Assembly (NCBI GenBank): GCA_030065055.1
Contig: JASJDS010000057.1
Span: 1-52,431, forward strand
DNA length: 52,431 bases
Origin: Calothrix sp. MO_192.B10
Lineage (GTDB): Bacteria > Cyanobacteriota > Cyanobacteriia > Cyanobacteriales > Nostocaceae
Direction of reading: 5' to 3'
The position numbers and the translations under genes were made by a program. Positions 1 to 7,480 of the stretch are shown here, piece after piece. The notes beneath the pieces were generated by a model. That model was not told where the DNA came from, did not search any database, and worked only from the letters and a program-made list of their open reading frames with translations. How positions within the stretch are numbered: the first letter of the stretch is position 1; each line of letters opens with the position of its first letter.

Positions 1-154
1 TGTGAACCAGATATTCATTACAACCTTCGTATTCTGCACCGCCAAAATCCTCAGCCGTGAGATTTTGCACTTGCAGATTAGTCCCCATAGCACCATCAAA
101 CACTAAAACTGGTCTTTGCGGACTTTTGAGGCGTTCTAAAAAAGGATAGGTCAT
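1..154 (-). CDS. metH: Methionine synthase MetH, N-terminal fragment (cut by window edge)
   Basis: The minus strand reads from an ATG at 154 to the window edge and gives about 51 residues. They contain the motifs [10 protein letters not shown] and [10 protein letters not shown], which are typical of the start of the homocysteine-binding barrel of cobalamin-dependent methionine synthase. The enzyme transfers a methyl group from 5-methyltetrahydrofolate to homocysteine in the cytoplasm. Only the first part of the Hcy-binding module is visible; zinc ligands, folate, B12 and reactivation domains lie outside. The upstream spacer ends about 64 bp before the start, at the end of an IS200/IS605-type element, so the native promoter may be altered. 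Partial length limits certainty, but the N-terminal motif is distinctive. Confidence 0.88.
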   Translation of the reverse strand, partial: MTYPFLERLKSPQRPVLVFDGAMGTNLQVQNLTAEDFGGAEYEGCNEYLVH

Positions 155-217
155 ATTCTTTCAAGAAAATTTGAACTTTTATGGTGATTTTCTACTTAAG
201 ACTTAATTTACTATTTT

Positions 218-330
218 TTGACTGCTCCCCTCGCCTTAATGCCAGGGGATTCTAAAAGGATGCTACAGGACGAGTTAAAACCATGTCACCTATGCTTCTT
301 TTTAGCTGTCACCCAGATATAAATCCGGGT
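218..330 (-). ncRNA. Candidate omega-RNA (reRNA) scaffold at the 3' end of tnpB
   Basis: TnpB partners with an RNA that overlaps the 3' end of its gene and the element's right end. Here the minus strand from about 330 to 218 includes the end of tnpB and a terminal hairpin (CCCCT/AGGGG, 227-248) before the GTCAA end. If active, the guide would be the flanking sequence just below position 218, which leads into metH. The RNA itself is inferred from family knowledge; its 5' end cannot be seen. Confidence 0.35.
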
Positions 331-1548
331 GGGGTGAGTCAAAGCACCCCTACACACTCCACTCAAATCAAGTCCAAGTGTTGTGCTTACTTTACGGATG
401 ATATTAGCTGCACCATTGCAATCTGCATTGATATACCAATTCATCGCCGTGCGGAACAATCCTCGTTTAACTCTACGACCAGAAGATTTCCAGTTATCGG
501 GTTTTTCACCGTGTTTTGGTAGTGTATCACCATCAACAAACGATGCTGCTGAGGTGTTTGCCTCTTCTGTCTCTAAGAACTCAATGCCATATTGTTGACA
601 CAATTGCTCAATTCGCTGCTTGAGCCTAGCAGTTGGGATTTGGACAAATTGTTGGTTGCGTTTCTTGCCTAAATTAATATCTTGTTTGATTCCTTTTCCC
701 CACCCAAACACAACTCGTCCAATACGATGTTGTCGGCAGTGATTAATAACAATTCGAGCAGTTTTGTTAATAGCATCTCTAATTTGGCGGTTGCGTTTTT
801 CGGTGATAGCAGCAAGTTTGTTAGACCAAAAGCCTTGAGGTTTATTCTCTTTTATTGTTGCTACTTGTTTGTTGTACCAACGATTGAAGCTTTTGAGATG
901 CCGACCATCAACAATAAAACTTGTACCAAGATTAGAAACGCAAGTTAACCAGTTGTTTAAACCGTGGTCAATCCCCAATACCCTGTTTCGATCTACACCG
1001 GATGCTACAACATCAGTTCTATAGACAAACTCCACATAAAAACAACGATTTCTAGGCAGAATTCTTAACTCTTTAATATCCTCAAACCTTAAATTTGACG
1101 GCATAGGTAGGGTGAAAGAATCTAGCTTAAACCATACCTTTACTTGAGAGCCAAGAGGTATTCTAATTTGTCCGTCTTTTAGCTTTAATGCTTGTTTGGG
1201 ATAACTCACGCTCGTTAAACCATGCTTTCTGTACTTTGGTGGGCTAGGTTTATCTACTAACTCACCACGTTTATACAAAGCATTAAGCTGCTTGAAAGAT
1301 ACAAAGGATTCATAGACAGAACGACACAACTGTTGTGCGGCTTGAGAATAGAGTGTTTGAAAGTGGCGATTTGATTTCATTTGGCGATCTAGCTCAAATT
1401 TGGTGATATAGCGTTTTGTTTTGAACCAGATTTGGCGAGCATAGTAGAGAGCGCAATTTGATAACTTATTTGACTCGGAACAAATAAATTCTAAAATCGC
1501 TTTTAAATCTTGATTTGGATGAATTAAAACTTGTTGGCAACCGTACAA
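286..1548 (-). CDS. tnpB: TnpB RNA-guided nuclease / OrfB transposase-associated protein, zinc-finger-less
   Basis: This is a TnpB-type protein of about 420 residues with an N-terminal WED/REC-like region and a C-terminal RuvC-like domain. RuvC motifs are visible: GIDHGLNNW (Asp194 from the TTG start), the acidic motif ETEEANTS (Glu328/329) and NADCNGAAN (Asp376). TnpB proteins use an omega-RNA from the element's 3' end to cut target DNA. The usual CxxC...CxxC zinc finger between the Glu and final Asp motifs is absent; the stretch has no cysteine and reads VDGDTLPKHGEKPDNW then RRVKRGL. I recall this as a cyanobacterial subfamily. An upstream GTG at 1557 overlaps the AAGGAGGTG Shine-Dalgarno itself, so I choose the TTG at 1548 (start MYGCQQV), about 7 nt downstream of it. 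It stands alone between metH and hisZ. Confidence 0.88.
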   Translation of the reverse strand: MYGCQQVLIHPNQDLKAILEFICSESNKLSNCALYYARQIWFKTKRYITKFELDRQMKSNRHFQTLYSQAAQQLCRSVYESFVSFKQLNALYKRGELVDKPSPPKYRKHGLTSVSYPKQALKLKDGQIRIPLGSQVKVWFKLDSFTLPMPSNLRFEDIKELRILPRNRCFYVEFVYRTDVVASGVDRNRVLGIDHGLNNWLTCVSNLGTSFIVDGRHLKSFNRWYNKQVATIKENKPQGFWSNKLAAITEKRNRQIRDAINKTARIVINHCRQHRIGRVVFGWGKGIKQDINLGKKRNQQFVQIPTARLKQRIEQLCQQYGIEFLETEEANTSAASFVDGDTLPKHGEKPDNWKSSGRRVKRGLFRTAMNWYINADCNGAANIIRKVSTTLGLDLSGVCRGALTHPTRIYIWVTAKKKHR

Positions 1549-1690
1549 ATTTATCACCTCCTTATATTATTTATTGTCTCATTATTTGGCACATGATAAT
1601 GTTAAGATTATCTGGAGACTGCGGACTAAAGTCCGCTGTTCGCGTTTCATCCCCTGTCTAAAGTACGAAACACGCAACTGTGTTGCTCTT

Positions 1691-1870
1691 TCTCAGGGAC
1701 TTTCACCCTCACGCCCATGTTTTTGGTAATTTTGTGCTTGCTTTATTCCTGAAACACTCTAATTTTGTTCTTTCAAGAAACAAGGCAGGAGGCAGGAGGC
1801 AGGAAGGAAGAAGATTTGGCTTGTTTCTTTCATTCATAGGGAGGGGATTTTCTTTATTACTTATTACTTA
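1691..1870. repeat. Spacer with short tandem repeats
   Basis: There is no gene between the tnpB element and the 3' end of hisZ. The stretch holds a GGCAGGA-type heptamer repeat (about 1782-1802) and TTACTTA heptamers (about 1853-1881) that run into the end of hisZ. The latter heptamer recurs at about 5226-5256. Such heptameric short tandem repeats are typical of heterocystous cyanobacteria. Confidence 0.7.
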
Positions 1871-3121
1871 TTACTTATTACTTCCCCCTTGTGGGGCTGC
1901 TCCTGTGGAACTCCTTACCGATTCAATCACCGGGGAACCGTTTGCTGTAATCCAGGCAATTTGTATAATACCGCGATCGCTGGCATATTGCTTAATTTCC
2001 TCGGTACTCCTTCCCCCCAAATCTATTTCTACCCGTACTAAGTGGCTGGGATCTCTCAGTTTTTGGGCATAAGCAAAGGCTGAGGCATAAGCATCTGGTG
2101 TTTCTGGTACTACTAACCAGTTGCTCGTGGGTGTGGTTTGCGGTAATTGCTGATGTTGGGAGAGTGATTGGTATAAATCTTCAATGGAAAAGGCGAAACC
2201 AATACCAGGTATATTTTCTCCTTGAGGATGATACAGCCCTAATAGCTGATCGTATCTGCCACCCCTACCTAAAACTGTTGCTCCTGTCTCCGTATCACTG
2301 ACTACTTCAAAAACAATACCAGTGTAGTAATCAATGGTTTGGATCAGGCTGAGGTCAAGGATTAAGGGGAAATTGCCCTGGGATGCTAGTAAATCTACTA
2401 ATGCCTTGAGGTTATTTACTGCCGCCTGTTGTGGTGCTTCTAAACCCAGGCTACTGACCTTTTGTAATACCTCAGCAGGATTACCGCGCAAATCCAACAT
2501 CATGATGGCACGCGATCGCAATTCTTCACTTAAAGGTAATTTATCTATGGTAATACGGTCAAGGTGGGCGATGGCATGGCGTACTTGATGGCGCAACTGC
2601 TCTGGGAAGGCTTGCAGTAATGATCTGGTAATTCCCGCTTCTCCTAAAATTAAATACCAGGGTTCAATAGCCAGTGCTTGTAAGCAATCTGCAACAATCA
2701 TCAGCACTTCCCCATCAGCCACCAATCCACCACCGCCGAGCAATTCTACCCCGGCTTGGAAAAATTCCTGGGGTTGATTATGCTGCAAATCTGGGGGACG
2801 TTGAAAAACATTGCCATTGTAATAAAGGCGTTGGGGATAGGAAGTGCCAGCCATGCGCGTAACTGCGGTACGGGCGATGGAGGCTGTTAATTCCGGACGC
2901 AACCCCAATTCTTCATGATCGACATTTTGTAGTTGAATCACCGTGGAACTATGAATTGCACCCCCTGCCATCAGGGTATCCATACGTTCTAGGGTTGAGG
3001 TAATAATCCTGTGATATCCCCAACGGTGAAACACTTGTTGTAATTTATCTTCAATCCAGCGTTTTTGAGCTACATCTAAGGGTAATAAATCCCTAGCTCC
3101 CGCCGGTGGTTGATACACCAT
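1871..3121 (-). CDS. hisZ: ATP phosphoribosyltransferase regulatory subunit HisZ
   Basis: HisZ is a catalytically inactive relative of histidyl-tRNA synthetase. It pairs with short-form HisG to make active, histidine-regulated ATP phosphoribosyltransferase, the first step of histidine synthesis. The class II synthetase fold is recognisable: GARDLLP near the N-terminus, LRPELT (motif 2 region) followed by AGTSYPQRLYYNGNVFQ, and IDYYTGIVFE plus LGRGGRYDQLL in the second half. The 416-residue length suits HisZ. A divergent hisS is the alternative, but the sequence FFQAGVELLGGGG fits HisZ better. The ATG overlaps the TAA of the upstream J-domain gene (TAATG), implying translational coupling. The last residues (SSTGAAPQGGSNK) run into a tandem-repeat tract and may not be conserved. 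Confidence 0.85.
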   Translation of the reverse strand: MVYQPPAGARDLLPLDVAQKRWIEDKLQQVFHRWGYHRIITSTLERMDTLMAGGAIHSSTVIQLQNVDHEELGLRPELTASIARTAVTRMAGTSYPQRLYYNGNVFQRPPDLQHNQPQEFFQAGVELLGGGGLVADGEVLMIVADCLQALAIEPWYLILGEAGITRSLLQAFPEQLRHQVRHAIAHLDRITIDKLPLSEELRSRAIMMLDLRGNPAEVLQKVSSLGLEAPQQAAVNNLKALVDLLASQGNFPLILDLSLIQTIDYYTGIVFEVVSDTETGATVLGRGGRYDQLLGLYHPQGENIPGIGFAFSIEDLYQSLSQHQQLPQTTPTSNWLVVPETPDAYASAFAYAQKLRDPSHLVRVEIDLGGRSTEEIKQYASDRGIIQIAWITANGSPVIESVRSSTGAAPQGGSNK

Positions 3122-4125
3122 TATTTTTTCTTTCCACCAAACAAACCACCAAACAAACCGCCCCCTTCAGATTTATTTGCTGATTTAGCTCCAGCTGAAC
3201 TTGCTTTTGGCTTGCCAGAACTAGATTTGCCTAACATCTGTTCAATTCGACGTTTACCCGCAGACGCTTGTTCATCATTGGGGTCTAATTGTAGGGCGCG
3301 GTCAAAATGCACTTTTGCCATTGTGGTTTGATTTTGCCTTAAATACACCACTCCAATCAAGCTATGACAATTACTATTATTTGGTTCTAGTTTAAGTGCA
3401 TCTTGTAATTCTACCCTAGCGGGTGCCAGTTGATTTTTTGCGATTAAGTCTTGAGCGCGGCGAATGTACTGAACTGCCCGAGATTCTTCATTAGATGCCC
3501 CTGCTTTGGGAGGTGAAGCAGTTTTTCCGGGTGGAGCAGTACTAGGAGTTGGAGGAGGTGGAGCAGCTTTTCCTTGGCTTGGTGGTGGTGCTGGTGGTGG
3601 CGGTGCTGGCGGTGCTGGTGGTGATGACTGCTTTGCTAAATTTTTACCTCCTGTCCGCATTAAGTAAACTAAATTCAATTCACTCAGTAGAGCAATTTTA
3701 CTGATCGCATCTGGTAAGGAATCATACTGTTTAGTGGCAATTTGAGCGATCACTGTTTTGTATAGTTGTTCCACATTGGGAGCAGCTACTAATTTCCTTG
3801 CCCCCTCGCTAGTGATTTCCACTGAAGCGGACTCTGTCTGCAAACGCTTTCCTATTTGTGACAAAATCAGTAAATACTCAGTATAATCCTGTTCTACTGA
3901 AAGTTTTTCATAGGCTGGATTCACCAGTTTAGATAACAATTGGTTAGCCAGTTTTTGATCATCATCGCTCACCTGCCGCAAACTATCGGGGTGTAAGCGA
4001 CGAACTATTTTCAAATACCGCTTGCGGATATCCCTGAGATTAGCGTCTACGGGAATACACAAAATGGCATGGTAATCAATGAAGTCATATTTAAACAGAC
4101 CACGATCTAATTGGAAGGACAACAT
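3121..4125 (-). CDS. J-domain protein with proline-rich linker and TPR region
   Basis: The protein is about 334 residues from the ATG at 4125. An N-terminal J-like domain (FIDYHAILCIPVDANLRDIRKRY) carries the HPD signature in RLHPDSL, needed to stimulate Hsp70 ATPase. A middle helical region is followed by a very proline-rich linker (PPAPPAPPPPAPPP). Then come two to three TPR-like helices (RRAQDLIAKNQLAPARVELQDAL, then LIGVVYLRQNQTTMAKVHFDRAL) and a Ser/Lys/Gly-rich tail ending GGLFGGKKK. It is probably a cytosolic or membrane-adjacent co-chaperone adaptor; the client is unknown. The frame is open upstream to 4224 but would overlap the inositol-phosphatase gene, and the residues before the 4125 ATG are not J-domain-like. 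The stop overlaps the hisZ start by one base. Confidence 0.8.
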   Translation of the reverse strand: MLSFQLDRGLFKYDFIDYHAILCIPVDANLRDIRKRYLKIVRRLHPDSLRQVSDDDQKLANQLLSKLVNPAYEKLSVEQDYTEYLLILSQIGKRLQTESASVEITSEGARKLVAAPNVEQLYKTVIAQIATKQYDSLPDAISKIALLSELNLVYLMRTGGKNLAKQSSPPAPPAPPPPAPPPSQGKAAPPPPTPSTAPPGKTASPPKAGASNEESRAVQYIRRAQDLIAKNQLAPARVELQDALKLEPNNSNCHSLIGVVYLRQNQTTMAKVHFDRALQLDPNDEQASAGKRRIEQMLGKSSSGKPKASSAGAKSANKSEGGGLFGGLFGGKKK

Positions 4126-4198
4126 AGAACGGTTATGTATTAAATTAAGCCGTAAAATAATTTCTAGTTTACTTCGCTTCTGATAAATAGCTATAAAT

Positions 4199-5023
4199 TT
4201 AACACGACCTCTCTCCCCACGCACTCATGGGTGGCACTTGCTGCAATTCTTGGCTCAAACTGTTATCAATTAAACCATTTGTAGCTAAAATTCTCCCTGA
4301 AGATAGGTCTAAAGGACTTCTATCATAGGCAGTAACCTTGCCACCAGCTTCTTGGACTAAAATCACACCAGCAGCAATATCCCACGGAGATAGACCCCTT
4401 TCCCAGTAGCCATCAACACGCCCACTGGCTACATGGGCTAAATCAATGGATGCAGAACCGCTACGCCTGACTCCTTGGGTAAGGTGGGTCAAGTGACAAA
4501 ATTCTGCATAGTTATTATCCGTTGTTTCCCGGCGATCGTAAGCGAATCCTGTCACCAGTAGAGATTTACCGAGTTCCGTAGTTTTTGACACTTTGATGGG
4601 GCGACGATTCAGGGTAGCTCCTAAGCCAGCAGCCGCCCGAAAAAGTTCCTTTTGGCAAGGGTCATAAATGACACCCACTTGGGGAACGCCATTAATTAAT
4701 AAACCGATGGAGACGGAAAAACAAGGATATTGATGGGCGAAATTAGTGGTGCCATCCAGGGGGTCAATTGCCCACAAATACTCATTTTGCTGGTTCCCTA
4801 ACTTGCCAGACTCTTCTGCTAGAATAGCGTGGTCAGGAAAATGACGATGTAAACAATCTAACACTACTGCTTCAGATGCTTTATCTGCCACAGTAACTAA
4901 ATCTCCAGGTCTTCCTTTTTCGGTAATTGCGTCTTCTACCTTACCCAAATAACCTTGTAAAACTGCCCCAGCAGCAAGAGCCGCTTCCGTCGCAATATCG
5001 AGAAATATTTGTAAATTGGTCAT
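4199..5023 (-). CDS. Inositol monophosphatase family protein (possible HisN-type histidinol-phosphatase)
   Basis: The protein has 274 residues and the full set of inositol-monophosphatase metal-site motifs: LAEESG (Glu ligand), DPLDGTTNF (Asp ligands) and SPWDIAAG (Asp ligand). It would hydrolyse a sugar- or histidinol-type phosphate ester with Mg2+ in the cytosol. Members of this family act on inositol phosphate, on fructose bisphosphate, or as histidinol-phosphate phosphatase (HisN). Because hisZ lies two genes downstream on the same strand, a histidine-pathway role is possible, but that is inference from context only. The gap to the following J-domain gene is about 73 bp. Upstream lies a repeat-filled spacer, so a promoter should sit within about 5024-5260. 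Confidence 0.85.
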   Translation of the reverse strand: MTNLQIFLDIATEAALAAGAVLQGYLGKVEDAITEKGRPGDLVTVADKASEAVVLDCLHRHFPDHAILAEESGKLGNQQNEYLWAIDPLDGTTNFAHQYPCFSVSIGLLINGVPQVGVIYDPCQKELFRAAAGLGATLNRRPIKVSKTTELGKSLLVTGFAYDRRETTDNNYAEFCHLTHLTQGVRRSGSASIDLAHVASGRVDGYWERGLSPWDIAAGVILVQEAGGKVTAYDRSPLDLSSGRILATNGLIDNSLSQELQQVPPMSAWGERSC

Positions 5024-5261
5024 TCAATTTTGGATTTTAGATTTTAGATTTTAGATTTGGGATTTCCCCTTGTCTCCCTTGTCCCCTTACTCTCGTTACA
5101 AGGTACTCTCGTTACAAGGTTCTACCTTGTAGACGTATTTTGGGGAGGCTCTGCCTCCTGTTAAGTCTGGAGGCAGAGCCTCCCCTAATTGGTTTCCAGG
5201 CAGAGCCTAGAAACCAGTTAAATTCCTTATTACTTATTACTTATTACTTATTACTTGATCA
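5024..5261. repeat. Spacer of stacked tandem and palindromic repeats
   Basis: The spacer contains ATTTTAG heptamers (about 5033-5058), a duplicated CTCGTTACAAGGT motif (about 5092-5121), a palindrome GGAGGCTCTGCCTCC with an inverted partner (5144-5187), and TTACTTA heptamers (5226-5256). The CTCGTTACAAGGT plus GGAGGCTCTGCCTCC combination recurs at about 22715-22770, so it is a dispersed repeat family. No gene was seen. Confidence 0.75.
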
Positions 5262-5924
5262 TCAGCGATATTGACGACGAAATTGATAGGGAGTGAGACG
5301 CATGGGTTTTTCTGGGTTCCAAATTTGTTCGCCCATTAACCTAGCCCATTGTTGGGCGCGTTCCAAACGGGGATTATATTTTATATTTGGCGATCGCGCT
5401 ACATATAATACATACCCTTCTTTAACTAGCTGCTCATTTAACAGTTTCCCATCTTTCCAAACATAAGCAAGGGTTCTACCAATTTTGTCTTGGGCGGCAA
5501 TATCAAATTCTAAGGTTACGGGTTGTTCCTTGCCAATTAATTCTTGCAATCTTTTTTTTGCCCTAATTCCCCAAGGACGCTGGCGTAAATCTGGTGCTTC
5601 CACACCAATTAGCTGTACTTGGGAAATCAAGGTAGGTTGATTTCCCATCCCCAATACTTCCAGGGTTTGTCCGCTTACTACCCTACTCACATTTACCCGT
5701 ACCTGGATGGCTTGTTTTGGTTTCTGACCAAATTGACAACCCCCCAGTAAGAAGGCGATTAATACAGTTAACAGTAAGTGTTCAATCAATTTTGGATTGA
5801 ACCCACGTCTAAAGCCCGGAGGCTTGAAACAATGAAAGTAAGGTTGTTTTTCTCCACGGATAAATCCGGGGGCTTGTATCCAGTTTATTTTTCGGTCAAA
5901 GTGAAAAATTTTCTTCTCAGACAT
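5262..5924 (-). CDS. Thermonuclease (SNase)-like lipoprotein with repeat-encoded N-terminus
   Basis: The C-terminal 150 residues form a staphylococcal-nuclease-like domain: VRVNVSRVVSGQTLEV, VQLIGVEAPDLRQRPWG, then DKIGRTLAYVWKDGKLLNEQLVKEGY. The usual catalytic Arg/Glu positions appear partly altered (GVEAPDLRQ instead of GIDAPE), so nuclease activity is not certain. LLLTVLIAFLLGGC is a good lipobox signal peptide, so the mature protein should be anchored by Cys63 outside the cytoplasmic membrane. Residues of about 15-45 are encoded by a 95-bp mobile repeat (5789-5883) also present at 9340-9434. A signal peptide that starts 50 residues in is unusual. A TTG at 5789 would give a normal lipoprotein start (MIEHLLLTVL) and may be the true one. 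I list the longer frame because it is the only ATG start. Confidence 0.72.
   Translation of the reverse strand: MSEKKIFHFDRKINWIQAPGFIRGEKQPYFHCFKPPGFRRGFNPKLIEHLLLTVLIAFLLGGCQFGQKPKQAIQVRVNVSRVVSGQTLEVLGMGNQPTLISQVQLIGVEAPDLRQRPWGIRAKKRLQELIGKEQPVTLEFDIAAQDKIGRTLAYVWKDGKLLNEQLVKEGYVLYVARSPNIKYNPRLERAQQWARLMGEQIWNPEKPMRLTPYQFRRQYR
5789..5883 (-). mobile_element. Solo IS200/IS605-end-like repeat, copy 1 (in nuclease gene)
   Basis: Read on the minus strand, this 95-bp repeat starts CTGGATACAAGCCCCCGGAT and ends GTGGGTTCAATCCAAAAT. It contains two short hairpins (CGGAT/ATCCG and a CCxCCGGGC-type stem). The layout matches the 3' ends of IS200/IS605 elements, which fold into two hairpins and end in a TCAA-type motif. 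No transposase is attached. It aligns by eye over its whole length with 9340-9434 in the opposite orientation. Confidence 0.6.
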
Positions 5925-5986
5925 GGATAATTTTGCAGGGGAGTTTCAACCCGTAAATTTCAAATTCAAAATTTTGCCTTCCCTCC

Positions 5987-6006
5987 GGGCGGGGAAACCC
6001 CGCCCC
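5987..6006. repeat. GC-rich palindrome GGGCGGGG-AAA-CCCCGCCC, copy 1
   Basis: A perfect 8-bp stem with a 3-nt loop. Near-identical copies lie at 41916-41934 (end of hemD) and 49519-49538, each preceded by CTCC and followed by a CTACTC-type sequence. It is a dispersed REP-like palindrome. Confidence 0.75.
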
Positions 6007-6062
6007 TACTCTTTCACTACTTCCCTCTTCTTCACCACATTAATTCATCAGGCTAGGGAAAA

Positions 6063-6128
6063 AGATCCCCGACTTCTGAATCAATATCCGCACATAGTAG
6101 CGATTCCTATCATAGAAGTAGGGGATCT
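6063..6128. repeat. AGATCCCCGACTTCT inverted-repeat element
   Basis: Left arm AGATCCCCGACTTCTG (6063-6078) and right arm AGAAGTAGGGGATCT (6114-6128) enclose about 35 bp. The same arms form compact palindromes at 31746-31776 and 47408-47440 and the ends of a 302-bp element at 43598-43899. Confidence 0.75.
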
Positions 6129-6193
6129 AAACCCTTCACTCCTTCACTCCTACTCTTCGAGAAGCCACTTCGTGTCTACACTCCTTCCCTCCT

Positions 6194-6565
6194 TCACTCC
6201 TCTTCACCCAGTGGCAAACCAGCCTTCACCTTACCCCTGGCAAAAAACCGTCCAAACTGGAGTTCATACACTTCATCCTCATCCTGTGTCTCCACCTCTA
6301 AATCCGATCGCGCATAACTCACACACAACAGAGCATAGCCCTTTTTCTGTAATTCTGGAGATAATCCTACCGCCTCCGGTTGATAAATATCCCCCTCCAG
6401 CACCCTGACAGCACAGGTAGTACAAGCACCGTTACGGCAAGAAAATGGTAACTCTATGCCCTGTTGTTCTGCACTGTGGAGGATGTAGCGGTCATCAGGA
6501 ACTTGTAAACTGTGGTTGATATTGTGAGTGCGATCGTGAACTTGAATTTTGTAAGTTTGGGACAT
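6194..6565 (-). CDS. FdC2-type [2Fe-2S] ferredoxin
   Basis: The protein has 123 residues and a plant-type [2Fe-2S] cluster motif: Cys43 and Cys48-TT-Cys51 in FSCRNGACTTCAVRV, plus Cys81 in YALLCVSY. After the fourth cysteine comes a conserved extension (DLEVETQDEDEVYELQFGRF then FARG). This is the hallmark I recall for FdC2, a ferredoxin of cyanobacteria and chloroplasts with a longer C-terminus and a different redox role from PetF. It should be a soluble cytosolic electron carrier; the partner is unknown. The final tail (KVKAGLPLGEEE) runs into spacer repeats and may be lineage-specific. The gene is monocistronic on the minus strand with tRNA-Ser divergent just upstream. Confidence 0.87.
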   Translation of the reverse strand: MSQTYKIQVHDRTHNINHSLQVPDDRYILHSAEQQGIELPFSCRNGACTTCAVRVLEGDIYQPEAVGLSPELQKKGYALLCVSYARSDLEVETQDEDEVYELQFGRFFARGKVKAGLPLGEEE

Positions 6566-6646
6566 TTTTAATGGTAAATCTGAGAAATATTCTTTAATGA
6601 TTGCATTTTATGGTATTTCACTGTATGATTGAACATCGTGGCACCT

Positions 6647-6733
6647 GGAGAGGTGGCCGAGTGGTTGAAGGCGCAGCACTGGAAATGCTGTTATGCGGCA
6701 ACGTATACGAGGGTTCGAATCCCTCCCTCTCCG
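6647..6733 (+). tRNA. tRNA-Ser (GGA)
   Basis: An 87-nt class II tRNA. Acceptor arms GGAGAGG (6647-6653) and CCTCTCC (6726-6732) pair perfectly with discriminator G6733. The anticodon loop CTGGAAA gives GGA. A long variable arm and GGTTCGAATCC T-arm are present, and no CCA is encoded. An accessory stretch (CRISPR, xisH/xisI, methylase) begins directly downstream. Confidence 0.95.
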
Positions 6734-6817
6734 TTCAGTAAATTACATCACTACTTCCGTAACCTGGCGCGATCGCACCTTGAAAAGTAAATATAGCAAT
6801 AGTTGACAATGGGTAGG

Positions 6818-7149
6818 GTCATACACTACCTTTTCCCCGCAAGGGGACGGAAACAGGCTTCACTTAGGTTGGCTTCACTTAGGTCTGCTTGTCATAGACT
6901 ACCTTTTCCCCGCAAGGGGACGGAAACGGGATTCTACTACCAGATATATTGTCAGATAAATAGGTCATAGACTACCTTTTCCCCGAAAGGGGACGGAAAC
7001 TTCCGATACTACTAATCCATGTGATTCAGGTACTGAGTCATAGACCACTTTTTCCCCGAAAGGGGACGGAAACCCAAGATAGATCGACTGTTTTCGTCAT
7101 GATAGTTTCCTTGTCATAGACCACCTTTTCCCCGAAAGGGGACGAAAAC
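6818..7149 (+). CRISPR. CRISPR array: five 37-nt repeats, four spacers
   Basis: Repeats lie at 6818-6854, 6891-6927, 6964-7000, 7037-7073 and 7113-7149. Each begins GTCATAGACTACCTTTTCCC (with small variants) and ends GGGGACGGAAAC. Spacers are 36, 36, 36 and 39 nt. The inner CCCC-GCAA/GAAA-GGGG forms the hairpin. The 3' end ACGGAAAC fits a type III/type I crRNA 5' handle, so transcription on the plus strand is likely, with the leader in 6734-6817. Repeat 5 is degenerate near its end (GACGAAAAC), as expected for the trailer end. Repeats 1-2 have GCAA and 3-5 have GAAA in the loop. No cas gene occurs in the window. The repeat class resembles those I recall for type III systems in cyanobacteria. 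Confidence 0.95.
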
Positions 7150-7294
7150 ATACACTAATTGGTTCAATCATCTCTAATCTACAAATTGTTGGGTTTCACT
7201 CCGTTCAACCCAACCTACATTTATTTTTTTCTTCCCAGAGTGACATAAGAGGGGTAACTCTGCTGTTAGTGATTTCCATACCGCCTTGGGATAA

Positions 7295-7480
7295 TTTCTA
7301 AATTATCAAATTGCACTTGCAGAGAATGAACCAGAACGTAAGTTATATTTAGCAGTTCCAGTTGATGCTTATGAAACATTTTTTCAGACTCGATTAGCTC
7401 AAATTGCAGTACGACGACATCAATTAAAACTAATAATATACGACCCAATTGTGGAGGTGATTGTGCGATGGACAAACTAG
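7295..7480 (+). pseudogene. xisH: xisH remnant (C-terminal ~60 codons)
   Basis: An open frame without a start (stop TAA at 7292-7294) encodes NYQIALAENEPERKLYLAVP, then DAYETFFQTRLAQIAVRR and a C-terminal VEVIVRWTN. It matches the C-terminal half of XisH, the fdxN-element excision-controlling protein that has a PD-(D/E)XK nuclease-like fold. The N-terminal half with the putative active site is missing; a GTTGGGTTTCACTCCGTTCA-type repeat and the CRISPR array lie where it would be. The TAG overlaps the xisI start by 13 nt, the normal xisH-xisI arrangement, so this is a 5' deletion of a once intact pair. Confidence 0.82.

Larger units (their letters stand above)
218..1690 (-). mobile_element. 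IS200/IS605-family element carrying tnpB only (IS1341-type)
   Basis: The element consists of a tnpB gene with flanking hairpin ends and no tnpA. The left boundary (right end of the element, read on minus) is placed near 218-223, where TTGAC is followed by a CCCCT/AGGGG hairpin at 227-248. This resembles the conserved 3' ends of cyanobacterial IS200/IS605 elements, which end in GTCAA. On the other side a perfect 7-bp stem (GCGGACT/AGTCCGC) lies at 1621-1636. The exact outer boundary at about 1665-1690 is a guess. These elements make no target duplication, so none is expected. Confidence 0.65.

Noticed and set aside
286-1557. GTG at 1557 as tnpB start
   Set aside because: The GTG is part of the AAGGAGGTG Shine-Dalgarno; the TTG at 1548 has correct spacing and gives the expected MYGCQQ start.
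5923-6408. 161-codon plus-strand frame
   Set aside because: It lies opposite the FdC2 gene and spacer repeats; the translation is repeat-like (His/Pro/Ser-rich) and has no family features.
6647-6733. tRNA-Ser 3' end as an attL/attR pair for an island
   Set aside because: No second copy of the tRNA 3' sequence was found within the window, so no attachment site can be claimed.
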